A stretch of DNA of 64,000 bases from Anopheles merus (taxonomy: Eukaryota > Arthropoda > Insecta > Diptera > Culicidae): the NCBI RefSeq assembly GCF_017562075.2, contig NC_054082.1:12185050-12249049 (forward strand), in the 5' to 3' direction. The notes beneath the pieces were generated by a model. The model ran no database searches and was not told the origin of the DNA. It worked only from the letters and a program-made list of their open reading frames with translations. Positions 1 through 13,873 of this stretch are shown here, one piece after another. Both the position numbers and the translations under genes were made by a program. Within the stretch, counting starts at the first letter, position 1. Every line of letters starts with the position of its first letter.

Positions 1-3000
1 TTTAAAATCACGAGTGACGACATGCTCTCATATTAAAATTTACAACAAAGATTTTCAAATCCATGCATTAAAGCGCTTTCCATTGCCTGTTGAAAATGAT
101 CACCTATCAAAAGAACCAAAAAACACAACCCGACTAAAGTTTTCCTACTTTCCAATTGGAAAGTGTTGCTCATTTCGGACCGTAAGCCCTAGGCTAGCCA
201 AAGCGCCTTCCCGGTGCCGTATCGCCCTTAATCCAACCGGATAATTAATTGGTCCTTTTTATGCGGCCTGTTATGACATGCATATGAGCGTCGGGGCCGT
301 AACTGGAGACATTCGTGTCCTCAAACACGGGCATACACACACACACACATTCACATTCTCAGCTACCCCCCTCCAGACCAAGAACCACCGACAGGGTAGC
401 AGTGGAAGGAATTAAAAAAAGCAAATCCTATTATATTTCACACGGGGCCGGCTCTCGATTACGCGCGGCGTCGTGCGCGCATCAGTCGTCGACGACGCGT
501 CATAAATTAGTTGTTGTTTTCATTTCGCGCATAGCACCGGCAAGGCAGCGGCGGGACGTGCCGCAACAAGCGAGGGATGGGAAAAGCGGCCAACAGGAAG
601 ATGAAGTACCCGCAGGTTCAACGGGCACCGTGCGCGCCCCCGTGCGTGTTAGATGAAAGGGAACAGCAGCGTGGCGGATCATCATCACCACCACCACCAC
701 TCCATGACAGATGCCTTTATCGCACATAAATTTTTCAAGATATTTACTTCTCCCGCGCGGGAGCAGCAACCGATCGGGCAGACAATGCTCACACCGTCTA
801 GGGCGAGATGTCACGAGTTTATTATTGTACGATCGGTGTGAAACAAAAAAAAAACACTCTCCTTCTCCTTGGCCCGGCTTGCGATTAGACCGGTCGCCAA
901 AGGCCTTGCAGGAGTCATATTTTAAAGGATTTTGTTTATTGTTTGAAAGCTCTAAATTCTGGAGGGCTGTCCACGGCCTCCCGCCACACCAGGCAGCATT
1001 CCGATACGAACGGTTTGCTTAGCGTTCTGTGAAGACCGTCGATCAACGCACCACGACAGCCGGCAGCGATTGTCTATTGCTGTGTGTGTTTTGAAATTTA
1101 TTTGCGACATAACCGCCACTAAAGCCACCAAACAGTCTTAGACTCCCAATGGGGGTTATTCCCTCCGTTCGGTGGGCACGGGCGGACGGTTTTGCTGGTC
1201 GCCTTGCGGTGCAAGGTGTCGTGGCCCCTCGAATTTCCTCATTGTTGTTTGGCGCGACACGTGCCCGACATTAGGGGTGGCGGCTAGGTGGCCCGGTTGG
1301 CTTCCCGGGCGCCGTTGCTTCTGTCGACCGACAACAAACAACCGTGCGGCGGGTAAGTTATGGGCCGATTATTGGTTTTAATCGTTCCATTTCGCCCGCC
1401 ACTAATTATACTGACTCACGCGCCATTTCCTCAAACTTTCGGCAGCTGATTTACTGGCCAGTCGCAGTAGCAATAGGAGTGTGAATGGTTTTTTTTCGTC
1501 CTGGTCTGTTTAAAACTCTCATAATTTGGTGCTTTTATTTTTAGCTCAAGTAATGCTAAACTAAGAAGCGAAAAAAAATGCTATCTACAAAAAACAAGAT
1601 TAAAACTTGGCTTCAGTGTTCGCCGCTATATTCCAATGTCAACACAGGCGCAGGTTTCAGCAGATCAAACCCATCTTTCGTGCTGCATCGTGCTAACACT
1701 TTCATCTTCTGACCGCTTGCTTGCTGTGACCGAGACCTGACATACGCTACGGCAAGGTGACAGAATACGGTTTCGTTAGGGCACGGGCGCTACGGGAGCA
1801 TAAATTGTTGCTACATGCTTAATCATTTCCCTGATCGGTTGCGGTATTCGGTGCCTTAAGACTGGCGACGCGGGCGGGGGACGCGAGAGTGAGCCGATTT
1901 TGTGGTTTGTTTATTGCTTTACACCGGCCTAGCTGGTGAAACGTTAATAATCTAACACCGTGTAGTCGTAAATCTTTTAGGAACCGCATATCAATTAGAG
2001 CAATTTTGTATGGGGAAATATATAACACAGCGTTCCAATTCTTTTTCTCCGATTGTGCACCGGTGCCGGTGTGGAAGGAGTTTTACGACGGCAGCGTTTG
2101 CTTAGTTACTGTTTATATTTATGTGGTTGAGGGTAATTCAGCCACTGTCTCAATACTTACACAACTAACGCGAAGGGCGAAAAACATGTCCTTACCTGTA
2201 AAGAGATGGAGCAGACAAACGGGAGAGAGAAAACGAAAACGGTTAGAGATAATTTAAATTGGTTTAAATTACGTTTTGCAAAGTAAAACGCATGATAAAT
2301 GATACTAATTATGCTGCCTTTCACAACGGCTGCATTCAGTGCAGCCAACCAAACGGGAGAAACCCCATAATGTAGCATAAAGATCACCTTCGCCGGCACG
2401 ATCGCACCGTTGTGTTTGCCGTGCGCGTCATCCGTTACAGAAAATTAACAATTTCACACATTAAAATCTCTTAATTAAATAACACACCCGCCCCACCGAC
2501 CCGCCGTGTGATCTATCCTCGCCGAAGGAGCGTGTGGTGTGCCAGGCGGCAAAACTGGGTGATCCTATTTTTAAGCCACCACTGTTGCCACTGCTTCATT
2601 TCGGTGTGTTGGTTGCAATGTAGCAACATCGCAGCTTGGTAGGCTCGACAGGCAAGAATGCATCTTCCACGAGTTCTCACCAACGAACCCCCTCTCACCA
2701 GAGGGAAAGTGTTTCCCCCCAGTGGCACCACATCCCGTTGATAGACGTGTCAATTACGAGTGGCTCAAGATATTTCCCCTCCCTGTTTCATAACCTGTAG
2801 GTTTCGCACAAGGGGCAGGCCAGTTGTACGTTTGGGAGAAGTGTAAAAAAAAAAACACACACACACTTTCATCAACCGCCACTGCCATGCAGCTGGTGGT
2901 GATGGTGTGGAAAATTTAATTTTTAAGTTTTTCCATCACCATCCGCTATCAGTTTGGCGTTTGAGAGAGAGACGGAGCGTCACATTTTCCCGACGGCCTA

Positions 3001-5752
3001 ACTCCCAGCACCCCCAGTGGCGCGTGCCTAGTCCCGCGTGCGTACTGCTGCGATCGATGCAACGGAACCTGACGCTCTGACAGCAACCTGTCAGATGGTT
3101 GACATACGAGCGGGAAAGAAATCATCACTGACACCCTCAAACGCACCGGACCACATGGTCCGCACCCGGGCCATCGTCGGGACCTGCTTCGGATCGCGGG
3201 GAGTTTGCAACTGAACTCATAAATGTCAATCACGGGCAGGCGTTTCATCCCCATTCTACTCTCGCTTGTCTTCGTTCGAAATGTATCAACTTATGCTTTG
3301 CGTTCGCGGTTCCGTGTTTAGAAGTTGGTAGATGGTGGAATATGTTTGTTATCTTTATTTTTTCCTAACTGCATTTTATAAAACGTATTAAACACAGACA
3401 CACCTATTCAAAAACAATACAAAAAGGTAGAAGAGAAGACGGGTGTAACCACTTTAGCCACCGGTTGTCGCCCTTGGTGGAAATGTTTCATCGTAGCAAT
3501 AATTTTTCATTTCCTCATCTCTTGTCCGTCTCCGGGGCGAGCGCGGCAAGCCGATCATCAACACTTCCATCGCGGCACGTTGGACGCCGACGGACCGTTT
3601 CTCAGCTGGCCGTGTAATAAATTTCTAAAATTAAATGATTTTCTAATTTTAGTCATCACTGCGAACCCGCACCCTTACCCATGCATGGGTGACGGGAATG
3701 GGAGAGACGCGTTCGGTCGCGTGTATTCCTGTGCGTTGGGATGTGTGGCGCGGGCGCAAAGGAACAGACGAACAGGAGACTCTTTGATGGATTAATAAAT
3801 GTGTGCGATAAAGGGACACTTAACACACGGTTGAGTTACTGGCCGAGTGGAACGGTATTGTCCTGGAAATGGATAAGATCTTGCGACCAACTCAACACAT
3901 TTTACAAACATTTCATGCTAGCCACAATTCATTTTAATCATTTAATATTACACAAGTTACCCAGCAAACAAGAAATCAAATGGAGAAGACGATTACGCAC
4001 TGCAATTGCAGTGGAAGATTATTCCCCCTTCGCATGCTGTACTCTCCGATGACATGCTGCATCCATCGCCATTTGCCACACAGCATGCCATCTGCCAGCG
4101 AAGTGAGGCGATGCGTAGTAAACTTCACTTGTTGATCGCACCGCATACAGGCAAGATTAATGTTCCGCAACACTTGTTGATTTTCATTGCGTGCAGAAAC
4201 AAAGTGCTAGCTGCGAAGGAGCTAAGGTTCTACAACATTGTGGGCTATTTTTATGATGCATATTTACTCCGTGCGGCTCCGTCGGCTGACCATGAGTGTA
4301 GAGATATTTACTAATCCCCTCGCCCAAAGTGTTTGATCTTTCACTTCCATTCCGTTGCTCTGGGAGTGCAGCGAGTTTAAGCACTGTGCGTGCGAATGTG
4401 TAGAGTTTACCGGCTTATGCCGTCCAATTAATACGGCAGCAAAGGGATTAGGTGTTATGTCACCTTAAAAGCACCCGCTGTAATTTATTCCACCATCCCG
4501 GACGGCTTCATCAGGATTCAATTTGTCAGCATAACTCACTGCTGCACTGTACCTGCCCACTGGCCGACGGGCAACCGGCGGGGGCATGGCCCCCGTGAGC
4601 TACCGCATAACACATAAAATCCAAATTTATTCGACTGATCCTCTTCACCTTTCAACCGATAGCAAAAGCATGACCGGTGACTCACGTGCCAACCGTCTCG
4701 CAGCGGCAGAACAGAATAGTGATGCTTAACGCACTCTTACGAAAAAAACCCCCCCTAAAACTGTTAAGGCGCTAAATTCCACAGCTACACAACAACCGGC
4801 TATATAAAACGCTTTTTCTAAATTCCAAACCATGCTCTCTCACACTGCTCCACTTCACGCCATCTCCCCCACACACTTCCGTATGCAAACGGGATGGGGG
4901 CACCAAAATGCACTGACGATGGATTGTATTTTTATCGTCTAGATATTATAGCCGTCAAATTTCACTTCTATTTTTGTGCAATATTTATAAACAACGGTTC
5001 GGCGGAGAGCGCCCGCGGTCAGTGGCTGCACGTGCGGCGTGCCGTTTTTATGCGCGACGTCACGCGGGATGAGCTGGCCGGTCGAATTAACCTAGTGCTG
5101 TGTTTATATTTCCGTACGCCTCCCGGAAACAATTTTGGCTTTCGCCCGATCGGCTTTCGATCCTTAAGTAATCGTAGCAGGCAATCGTTCACTAGCCCGT
5201 GTTCAACCTGTTGCACGCGGCTGCTTCACGATCGATGCATATGCTTGGTGCATTGCCTTGGCTGTTGCCTCGCTGACCGCTCCCTTCACAAAACCACACC
5301 GGTGGTATACCGGATACATGGATGATTAATTCGAAAATAATAGACTGGCGCGGTAACGAGCTAGTCCGCGAGGGGGGCACGGGCTGGTGTATTTTCGGGC
5401 CATCGTAAACATTCCTCCAACAACTCCACTGCTGCGAAAGCTGTCTGCCTGCCAGCCTGCCGGTTCGGTTTCGGGTACGCTGGCCTACCAGCCCGTACAC
5501 TTTACAGCGTCACGGTCACGGTGACGAAAGATGGCTGACATTTTCCCGATTGCAAGAGGGTAACAGTTTTTGGCATCGATGGATTGCCTGCTGTCACTGC
5601 CCTAATTATAGCACGCTGATGCCAGCCCCGGTTCTGCCAGCCGGGATCGTATTGCGCCGAGGGATGGGCAGTGGGCATGCTCCAACCGTTGCCGGCAGTG
5701 TTGGGTCCGTTGGCTCGTTATCGTGACGCTGCGCGGGAATAAATAAACGAAT

Positions 5753-5766
5753 CCCCCCCCCCCCCC
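5753..5766. repeat. C14 homopolymer
   Basis: Fourteen consecutive C residues, a likely site of sequencing or length variation. Confidence 0.9.
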
Positions 5767-6180
5767 TTCCCGTACCGTGGCCGTGACGTCTTGAGCGAAA
5801 TCACTCCGTTTTCTCTCCGGGAGCACCTTCGGGAGAAATGGCCAGCAATTGCGTAATGGTTTATAAGCACAGCGTAAACGAGAGTGCGAGTGTGTTGGAA
5901 TTAGTGTATGTTTACGATTTGGTCGCTTCCGAAACAGTGCACACACACACGTTCCGAGTCCGATTCCGGTGTCCATTTTTGGGCGGTTGCTTGGGTGTAG
6001 CAGAAGAAGCGCGCGCGCGCTCGTGCCAAAGGTATATTTTAGGACTAGGCCGGCTGAAGACGTACGTACGCTCTGTATGGTTGCGTGTTTGTAATTAGCA
6101 AGCTTCGTTCTGCCCGGCTAGCAGAAGGGCTGAAAGGGGAGTGACCGGCTGTCTCGGCGGTGGCGAAGTAAACAGAGACG

Positions 6181-6205
6181 GGCAGGCAGGCAGGCAGGCA
6201 GGCAG
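6181..6205. repeat. (GGCA)6 microsatellite
   Basis: Six GGCA units followed by GACAGGGGG. Confidence 0.95.
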
Positions 6206-7222
6206 ACAGGGGGCGAGCTGTTTGTGTTTGCGAATCTATATTTTCAGGGTTAAAAATAAGCCGCTTCCATCATATGATCGACATCTGTAAACACTGGCTA
6301 CAGCGTGTAGCCTGTGACGTTGGAGCGTATTTTTCCGGAGGTATGTCTTGCAATGGAATGGTTGTCTGACTCACACACACGCACCGTTCGCGTTCTGGAA
6401 GCAAAACAAAAAAAGGTGACCCGCTTTGAGGCCGTTTTTCTCCCCGAAATGGGGTAACAAAAATAGCGCCCGCCCGTACAACACAGGTGAGACAGGCACT
6501 GGTGTGCACTCGGAAAGCGGTTCGGTACGGCTCGGACGCCCAAATTGCTACTCCACGCTCATGGACACGAGTGAAGTAATACAAACTGACCGCAACCACC
6601 GCATCGTGCGGCAATCCCATGCGAAGTGTGGCGGGCCCCGCGAGTGCGTTGACTGATGACATCAAAACAACTGTCAAATGGTGATAAATTAGTGGTTCGG
6701 AAACGGCGGCCTGAGTTTTGTCTGGTTCTACTGGCTCGGCCGGGCCGAAGGAAAACCGAAAATTGAAAAACAGCCACACCACGCTGTCGATTGATGAACA
6801 GATAGGACAGGTATCGATGGAACGTCCCAGCCGGTAACAGACGTACGCCGGACGCGGCGCTGCAGACAGCCGATCCTGGGGCGATGATCACTACCCCACC
6901 CGGTGCCGGGCTGTGCGAAAGTGTTAGCATGTATGTTCCTATTTTTGACGTACCAATTATACCTGGACGACCCCGTTTCGGGACAGTTTCTAAGTGTTGC
7001 CTCCGCGAACCTCACTTTTCGCGGCGCAGTGCGACATAGGGGTGGCAGGGTTTTGTGTTGCCGGCATCCCGTTATGGTACTGTCACGCGCGGGGGATGGT
7101 GCCATAATTCAGCAATTAGTCCCGTGCTCCCTCCACCGCCGCACGGCCGAAACGAATTTATGAAGTGTCAATCCTATCGAACATCTATAAAGACTTCATT
7201 AGGATCTGCTTAGCGGACGATC

Positions 7223-7240
7223 GTGTGTGTGTGTGTGTGT
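7223..7240. repeat. (GT)9 microsatellite
   Basis: A perfect GT array between GACGATC and GGGCGCACC. Confidence 0.95.
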
Positions 7241-9218
7241 GGGCGCACCGATCAAGGAGTGATTTTACACATCCGAGGGATTGAGGTCACACACACAGAA
7301 TGCAGTCGGATCGTTTTGTGTGTGCGAAATATATGGGTGTAGGATTTTTATTGTAATTTCAGGGCGATTTTGTACATTTTTTTGCAAAAGCATTGCTATA
7401 ACCATAACCAACAACTATCGATGTTCATGGGTCCGCACATCTGAAAAGACACAATTAAATCTCAATGTCACATGACTCATTTATCGCCTGTATCGTTAGC
7501 TTTCCATTAGATTTAATAGAAAATTACATGATGGTAAGACCATCTTCTGATTACATGTTGCTGTGTCGTTTCTTCCTTCTGCTGGCCCGTTGTACACGAT
7601 ATCTATTGCAGTGACATGCGTGCACCGGTGCCGCATGGGACTCCCATTTCGCTAATAGCACGCGTGCCAATGATCATAAATTTTGACCCCAGCCCGATTT
7701 GTCAGCGAAACGGCTTACGCAGCCGTTGTCCTTGCTGTCGCTGCCACACGATGGATGGTTGAATTTATTTTAATGGCTACTCCCCCGTCTCCGAGGACGT
7801 TAGAAACATTCTGAGACGCACTGCGACCGTGCAAGATAAGCACCAACACTGCCGTGAAAGGTTTGCGCAGTATGCACGGAGGCATAAATAAAGAGCATTA
7901 AACAGCAGCCATCGGCCATTTTTACTCGAAGTGATGTTTTCGATGTGCCACTCTGGTTTGGGATGTATGCGACGGCGCCGACCGAACAGGGTGACAGGAC
8001 GAACGGCTTGTCATTAACCGGCGGTCATTTGCGCCGGTCGTGCATGGGTGCGCTCCGTTTTTCGGGCACCGGCAAACGCAGCGAACGCCACCTTTACTGT
8101 TGCCCAGTTTTCACCGGATTAGCTGGAACGCAGAGCAGAGGAGCAGCAGGCAGGGTGCAGCAGTGTGGAATCGATAGCTCTAACTATAGCTACCGGCAAG
8201 ATGCATCTTGTTTAGAAATTGTCAGCCCGTGCGCCCGGAATCTGCGAGAGAGCCGTTTTGCAAAGTCGGTTGGCCCATGCAGTGATCCCATTACACACAA
8301 TTTTGCAGGTAACGTGGCGTACCCTCTGTACCGGAACCATACGGTGCTGGTGCTTTGTGATTTATGGCCGGTGCGCCGCTCAGCTGCATTTGGAGACTTC
8401 TGTTTATGGACTCTGCCAGCATGTAATCTGCGTCTTTTTCCCTCGCTCACTCCGTTTGTCTTAGGTTCAGGAGAGTTGTCGAGGGTGGCAGTACTTGTGA
8501 AAGATTGTCCCCATTTTCTCACCGATCCAACACCGTTCGAGATCGCTCTTAGGCCTGACGTGTGGCATTGCACCCGAGCATTCCCAAAGATGCGCACCCT
8601 GTTTTTGTTTGCTTGGATGGATGTCAGCGGCGCGTTGCCTGCTCGGGTGCCAGCACGTCTTATGGATGACTAATTAATCCACTGGCAGTTAGAACAACAG
8701 ATGAGCTGTCCTGGGATCACATTAGCTCGACTGTGATACAGTATGCTATATTGGGCAAATGGGCCGCCAATCCCTCGTTCACCCCCAGCTGCGAAGGGAA
8801 CTAGATTTGGAAATAAAAAGGTAGCGATCTGCCGGAAGCGAACCGGCCTAGACTCGATGCAATTATATCACCGACACAAAGCTGACACGCTGGAGGCCCA
8901 CCTTTTTACTGACACCATCATTACTGCTGAATCGTAAAAAGAAATCGAGATCGTACGAGCGCACTACTTCGAGCATTAATTAACGGTCGGCGCATGTGTG
9001 TGCTTTGGGGAATGATCGACGACTGCTCTGGGCAGAACGGGGACGAACGCATCGTAACCATTTCAACACAGCGTTCTAGCGTTCTGGTTGAAATGGTCCT
9101 AGAATGATACAGTTAAAAATCAGGCATTCAATACGCCAAAGCACCGGAGGTACAACTCTCTATTGCTACTCACACAAACCTTGGGGCTTAGGGTCACAAC
9201 CCCGTTCACCGGGCACTT

Positions 9219-9240
9219 CATTAATCATAATTAATTGTCA
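9219..9240. promoter_or_regulatory. Dense homeodomain-type TAAT cluster
   Basis: ATTAATCATAATTAATTG contains several overlapping TAAT/ATTA cores within about 20 bp. It is a candidate homeodomain site cluster inside the presumed intron. The call rests on motif density alone. Confidence 0.25.
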
Positions 9241-12200
9241 TTCGAAGATCAAACTATCAGAACGTTGAACGAAAGCAGGCAATGGACAGTGAGTCGCAAA
9301 ATCGGATAGAACCGGATAGCCCGAGGGAAAGGGAAGCTCGAGCTTCAATGGTCAGGTTGTGTCCACTCGTCTAGCATCATGCTCAAACGATCGTAGATAT
9401 GTCACAATCAAACAGATGGGTTTTGTCCAGTTAACTTCAGCGAATAACTAACTGCTTGAGAGAGATTATTGATTCATAGAAGCTATAAAAGACATTTTTT
9501 TATAATGATTTATTTTTTTTAAAAAGAAGAATTTTGAAAGGCATACAATAAACTATCGGTCAAACAGTTTTGCTTGGGCCTCTCCCGGCACTTGATTGAG
9601 TTGTTGGTTGTTGCCATTCGATCAACCACTAATAGCTCATTATACCGCCGTCGGGAGGCAAACCTACTGGCTCTCAGGGCTTTCAGGCTAAACGTCAACC
9701 GGTGGCAAGCATTAGTGAGGATGATTTAAAAGCTCGTCGATTCATACCGCTCGTATCGCAGCCTAAGCCGGCGATATCGAGGCACAGACAGATGCAGCTG
9801 TACCGCTAACGACCTAATAATTCCGGCAACCGGTGTGGATCAGCAACTTCACAGGCTTTCGCTTTCAATTCCACCGACCATGGGTATTGGGGTTCGTTGG
9901 GTAGAAATCGATCGAATAGTCACAGCCAAAACGGCACTGCGGCTCGGTTGCCGTGCCATTAGTCGTGCCATTCTTATCAAGCACGCTGTGCACGCAAGGA
10001 TTGGAATTAAGCAGTTTGCCACGTTAGTGGCCTCGGAGGAGTTTGATTTTCTTTCGGTTGGTTTCAATTCCCCTTTTTGGTGGACCTAATCGGACCTCAC
10101 GTCTCAAGCTGCTATGGGAGGCCAAAACAAACTCTCGGCTGAAGGTTATCCCCCCTCCCCCTGGCGCCCCACGCTTCCGCTAAGGTTCCGAGATGCATTA
10201 AAATGCCAACATTCGGTGCGCTTCCATCCCCTCCACCAAAAAAGGTCGTGGAGTTGCGCTTAACCGCCCGATAAAACCGTTCGCGAATGGCTGGTGCTGG
10301 TGTATTGGTCGTCAACGGTATTTGTCATATCTAGCTTATGTGCTTCAACCTTCAGCGTCGCTTCTTCTGGCCATTCACTTCTGACACTGGTAGGAGGAAG
10401 GGAAGGCAGAGAGAGCACAAGGTGGCGTTTTAATTATTCAAATGTGTGTTTGCACATGTGCGCCCAGGCGTCCTTTCTCTGCGCTCTGCGCTTCGGGCTC
10501 GTGACGCAGCCGCTTAAGATAATTTGCGCCGTTTAGTGGCCAGCGGACGGGCCCATGACACACCGAACTGGTTTCGGAATGATACGCGGCTCAGGTGTTG
10601 TTTGGAGGCGATAAAGAATAATGCGGGAGACAGCAGGAGACACAGTGCGAGAAAGTGTGCGCAGTGAAATCAGTTACACAAAAATTAGTTCTCACTCACC
10701 CCGAGCCAGCGAACCTGTTGAGGGCACGCGGAACCGGGGCAGTAATCGACTTGCGAGCCGTGCCATTAGTGTCAAGTATCACTTCGGTTTGTGATACGGG
10801 CAACTCAAAAAAAAGGCAGCTGATGCAACCGGGCTGGCTGGCTGGCGGGATGGAATGTTTGAGCGCTGTGGGAAGGCATGAAGCTGAAATCGAAAGGAGA
10901 CACATGCAGACACAGAACGAAAGCGGAACGTTTCGTCAGCAATAGCTCAGTTTTACTGCAGTTTAAGAAGTTTAACCAAAGCAAAACGACTGCTAGTTTA
11001 ACTATCTTACATAAATAGTTCTTTACGACAAACTATGAAACGTGAGTTTTGAGGGCACCTTGCGGGCAGTGTAATTTATACTTCATTAGCATGGCCATAC
11101 GACTCGGTGCACTTGCCAAGGTACTGTAACGCATAAAATAGCTGCAACGATTGCGTACGATGGAACACGCTGATCGAAAGAAGAAGAAGAAGAAAAAACG
11201 CGCTAGAAACGATGGCCGAGTTTTATGCACTTTTCTTGCACGTATGTATGCACAACGGTTACGATTGAGCCGTGGCAAAAGTTTATTAGCAGTAACGGGG
11301 CTCAGCAACATTTGTTGCACTGAGCTTGTACCATATGTTACAGGTATGAAGCCAAAATGCACTCGCCGGTAGGGTTTGGCAGAGATTTTTTAAATTTTCA
11401 CTTGAGAAAGTGTCCACCATCTGACGAGGGCTGGCAATCACGTCGCTAATGTCCACATTGACAGCATCCATACGAAATGCGTTTTTTCGTTCCACTGTCA
11501 AGGATAGCTGACTCTTGAAGTACATGTTGGTGCAACATGATCACTTCAAAAGGTAACGCTTAGCTAATGCACATAAAATCAGTTCATTAATGAATTGCTA
11601 ATGGCACTGTTTTGCTTCAAAGCAATCGGTTTTCTTTTTTACAAGCATTGCACTAAATGAGCCTCGTTGTAGGGATTCACAAAACCGTCAGGCGTTGTGT
11701 GGAGCCATTTTGCTCATTGCACAGTTGTATTGCTCTATCTGCTGATCTGCTTTTTTCGACCATTTCTATAACTTTTGAGACATTTAATGGATATTTTTAA
11801 TAAACTTGAACCGTTCTGATGATGATGATCAGTTCAACTGCTCTGAAACAACTAAGTAATTCCCATCGATTAAAAAAAAACCTTACCAGCAAACATGTCC
11901 GGATTTTAGTTAACTTAGCTAAATGTACATGAATTGGAAAATGGACATCTATCGCAAAGTTTCTACATCATTCGAGTAGGAGCTTTCTGGGAGGCTCGAG
12001 CTTTGAATGAAGAGGACCTTCATTTGATCGACCTACGCTTAACTATGCTCAAGGTTTGAATCGCCGACCAAGCCCGTTTCGCATCAGGTCTGTGATGTTG
12101 ATGAAGCTAATATACCTTCCCCCACACCCCTATGGGAACTAGTTTGGGGAGGCGTGATTAGAATAAAGTTGTGAATGAAATCCCATTCTGCGTGGGGATC

Positions 12201-13582
12201 GAAACGATAATTAAAACAAACCCCAGCTGACTACTAGCGGGCATGGTACACTGTTTACTTGAACCAGAGACTACTGCACTGTGCCAATGAAGCAGTGTGT
12301 TTCTGCCTATAGTCCACCGATTTTTCGGAAGCTTTTTGTCCACCCACGCACACATAAACTTGTGCGGGGCTTGGCTTGTGCAAGCTGGGACGAATATTAG
12401 ATGGTTGTGTGGTTGTAGGGAAATTATGCGCACAGGTAAAATATTATCACCGAGGGGATTTCCTTTTTAGAGCTCTTTGAGCGGCACACAATGCTGCTGG
12501 AGGGTAATCATTTCCACCAGCAGAACATACGCCCTCCCGGATGGTGGGTCGGTGTGTTCGGGAAACTCTTGTGGGTGTTATGTTGTTGACGGTGAAGCCA
12601 GCAGAAAGATGCAGAAGTTAAATAGCGTGAATGGCCTACTGAATTTCCCCTACTTCACCTCAGCGTCTCCTCCCGAGAAGCCTTCAAGACGTCCGGAAAA
12701 TGATGATAAATTTCAATTCAAACATCCGCCTCAATCTGCTGCGGTAGTTCCATCCTGCCCCGGCTGCCTGTCAAACAAAGGTCAAAGTACGGAAAGCTCT
12801 TGCCTTGGCACAGTTTTCCACGAACTCATCTCCCTAGCCGAGACCGTGGGGTTGGGGTAACATCAAACTGTCGGTGCACAGGATTTGTGCTACGAACGGA
12901 AAGCTACATCAAAGCGACACCGCAGGATTTTCAGCCATTCAGGTGCCCTGTAACCTTAAAGTGCTTCTGGTGCTGATAGTCCAGCTTCTGGTGGTGTACG
13001 TTTAATGTTAAGGTTCAGAGGTCTGGCGTTGTTTTTGCGTTTAGTTGGTTGGAGATGTTCTTTTCCCTTTTTCATTGGAAATCTATCCAATTTACAAGGT
13101 GACTCGTAGACGCTGAGAGAAAAGACAATCAACTAGCTGTCATTCGGATCGGTTGGCGATGGCTCACGTCCTACGTTTCCAGTGCGTGCTCGATGGGCTT
13201 TCGGTCCATCTACAATGGCTCCCGGTGTTTTTCTATTACCCCCTTGTTCCCGCCAACCCAACGAGCCTGTCGCAAGTTTAGACGCCATCGAGATTGTTTC
13301 TCGTCAATTTAATAAACCTCCTCAGCATCGCTGTTGGTACTGCTGTTCCGTTTCTAACGCTGCGCTTAGATCCGGCCATCCCACGCACGAAACCTCACTT
13401 TTAAATGTGTTTGTGAATGTGTGTGTGTGTGTTTTTTTTTTATTATTTATTTCACAAGCAAGCTAACAGCATCTAGCAACACAAACACACAGCAGGCAGG
13501 GTGGAACAGCCATCCCAGCACGAACGCTGGCTCGTTCCGGCGAAAGCCATCATCCTTCGCAAGCTGCCTCGATGGCGGTGGG

Positions 13583-13595
13583 TTTCATTCATAAA
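13583..13595 (+). repeat. TTTCATTCATAAA word, copy 1
   Basis: Exact copy of a 13-mer present four times in the window. The right flank is CACCTAGCGAGTCGG. A related inverted copy lies 278 bp to the right, at 13861-13873. Confidence 0.8.
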
Positions 13596-13860
13596 CACCT
13601 AGCGAGTCGGTCTCGCTTGCTCCACACTCCATCCTGCTCCGAGGCTGCCTCTAACTCACTCCGATAGACTAACATTAGTACAACTCCATCTCGCCCCAGC
13701 CATGCTCGGCGGTGCCACCCGTACTGCCCGAGTACCACCAAACCGGGCGCTCGTTTGTTCCGTTCCGTGTAGGCGGAAGACTGCTTGAACCACCACCAGT
13801 TCCAGTGCGCCGGAACACGAGTGAGGGACAGGGTGGAGACGGCGGACGGCGCTCGGTGAA

Positions 13861-13873
13861 TTTGTGAATGAAA
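13861..13873 (-). repeat. TTTCATTCACAAA variant, inverted
   Basis: On the minus strand this reads GGTTTCATTCACAAATTCAC followed by CGAGCG, matching copy 1 with one substitution and a 2-base insertion before CACC. Confidence 0.65.

Larger units (their letters stand above)
1..12150. other. Non-coding, presumed distal part of the giant intron
   Basis: No exon recognised. The stretch holds C14, GGCA and GT repeats, alternating GC-rich blocks (for example 5.0-6.2, 6.8-7.1 and 7.9-8.7 kb) and AT-rich spacers (9.4-9.6, 10.9-11.9 kb), and several TAAT-rich spots. The longest open frame (7945-8673 plus, 242 codons) has no domain or repeat-free conserved look, and I treat it as chance. Placement in the intron of the minus-strand gene is inferred from the unspliced donor at 33646. 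Confidence 0.5.

Noticed and set aside
7945..8673. 242-codon plus-strand frame
   Set aside because: No domain, signal peptide or sensible composition; overlapping open frames on the other strand point to chance.
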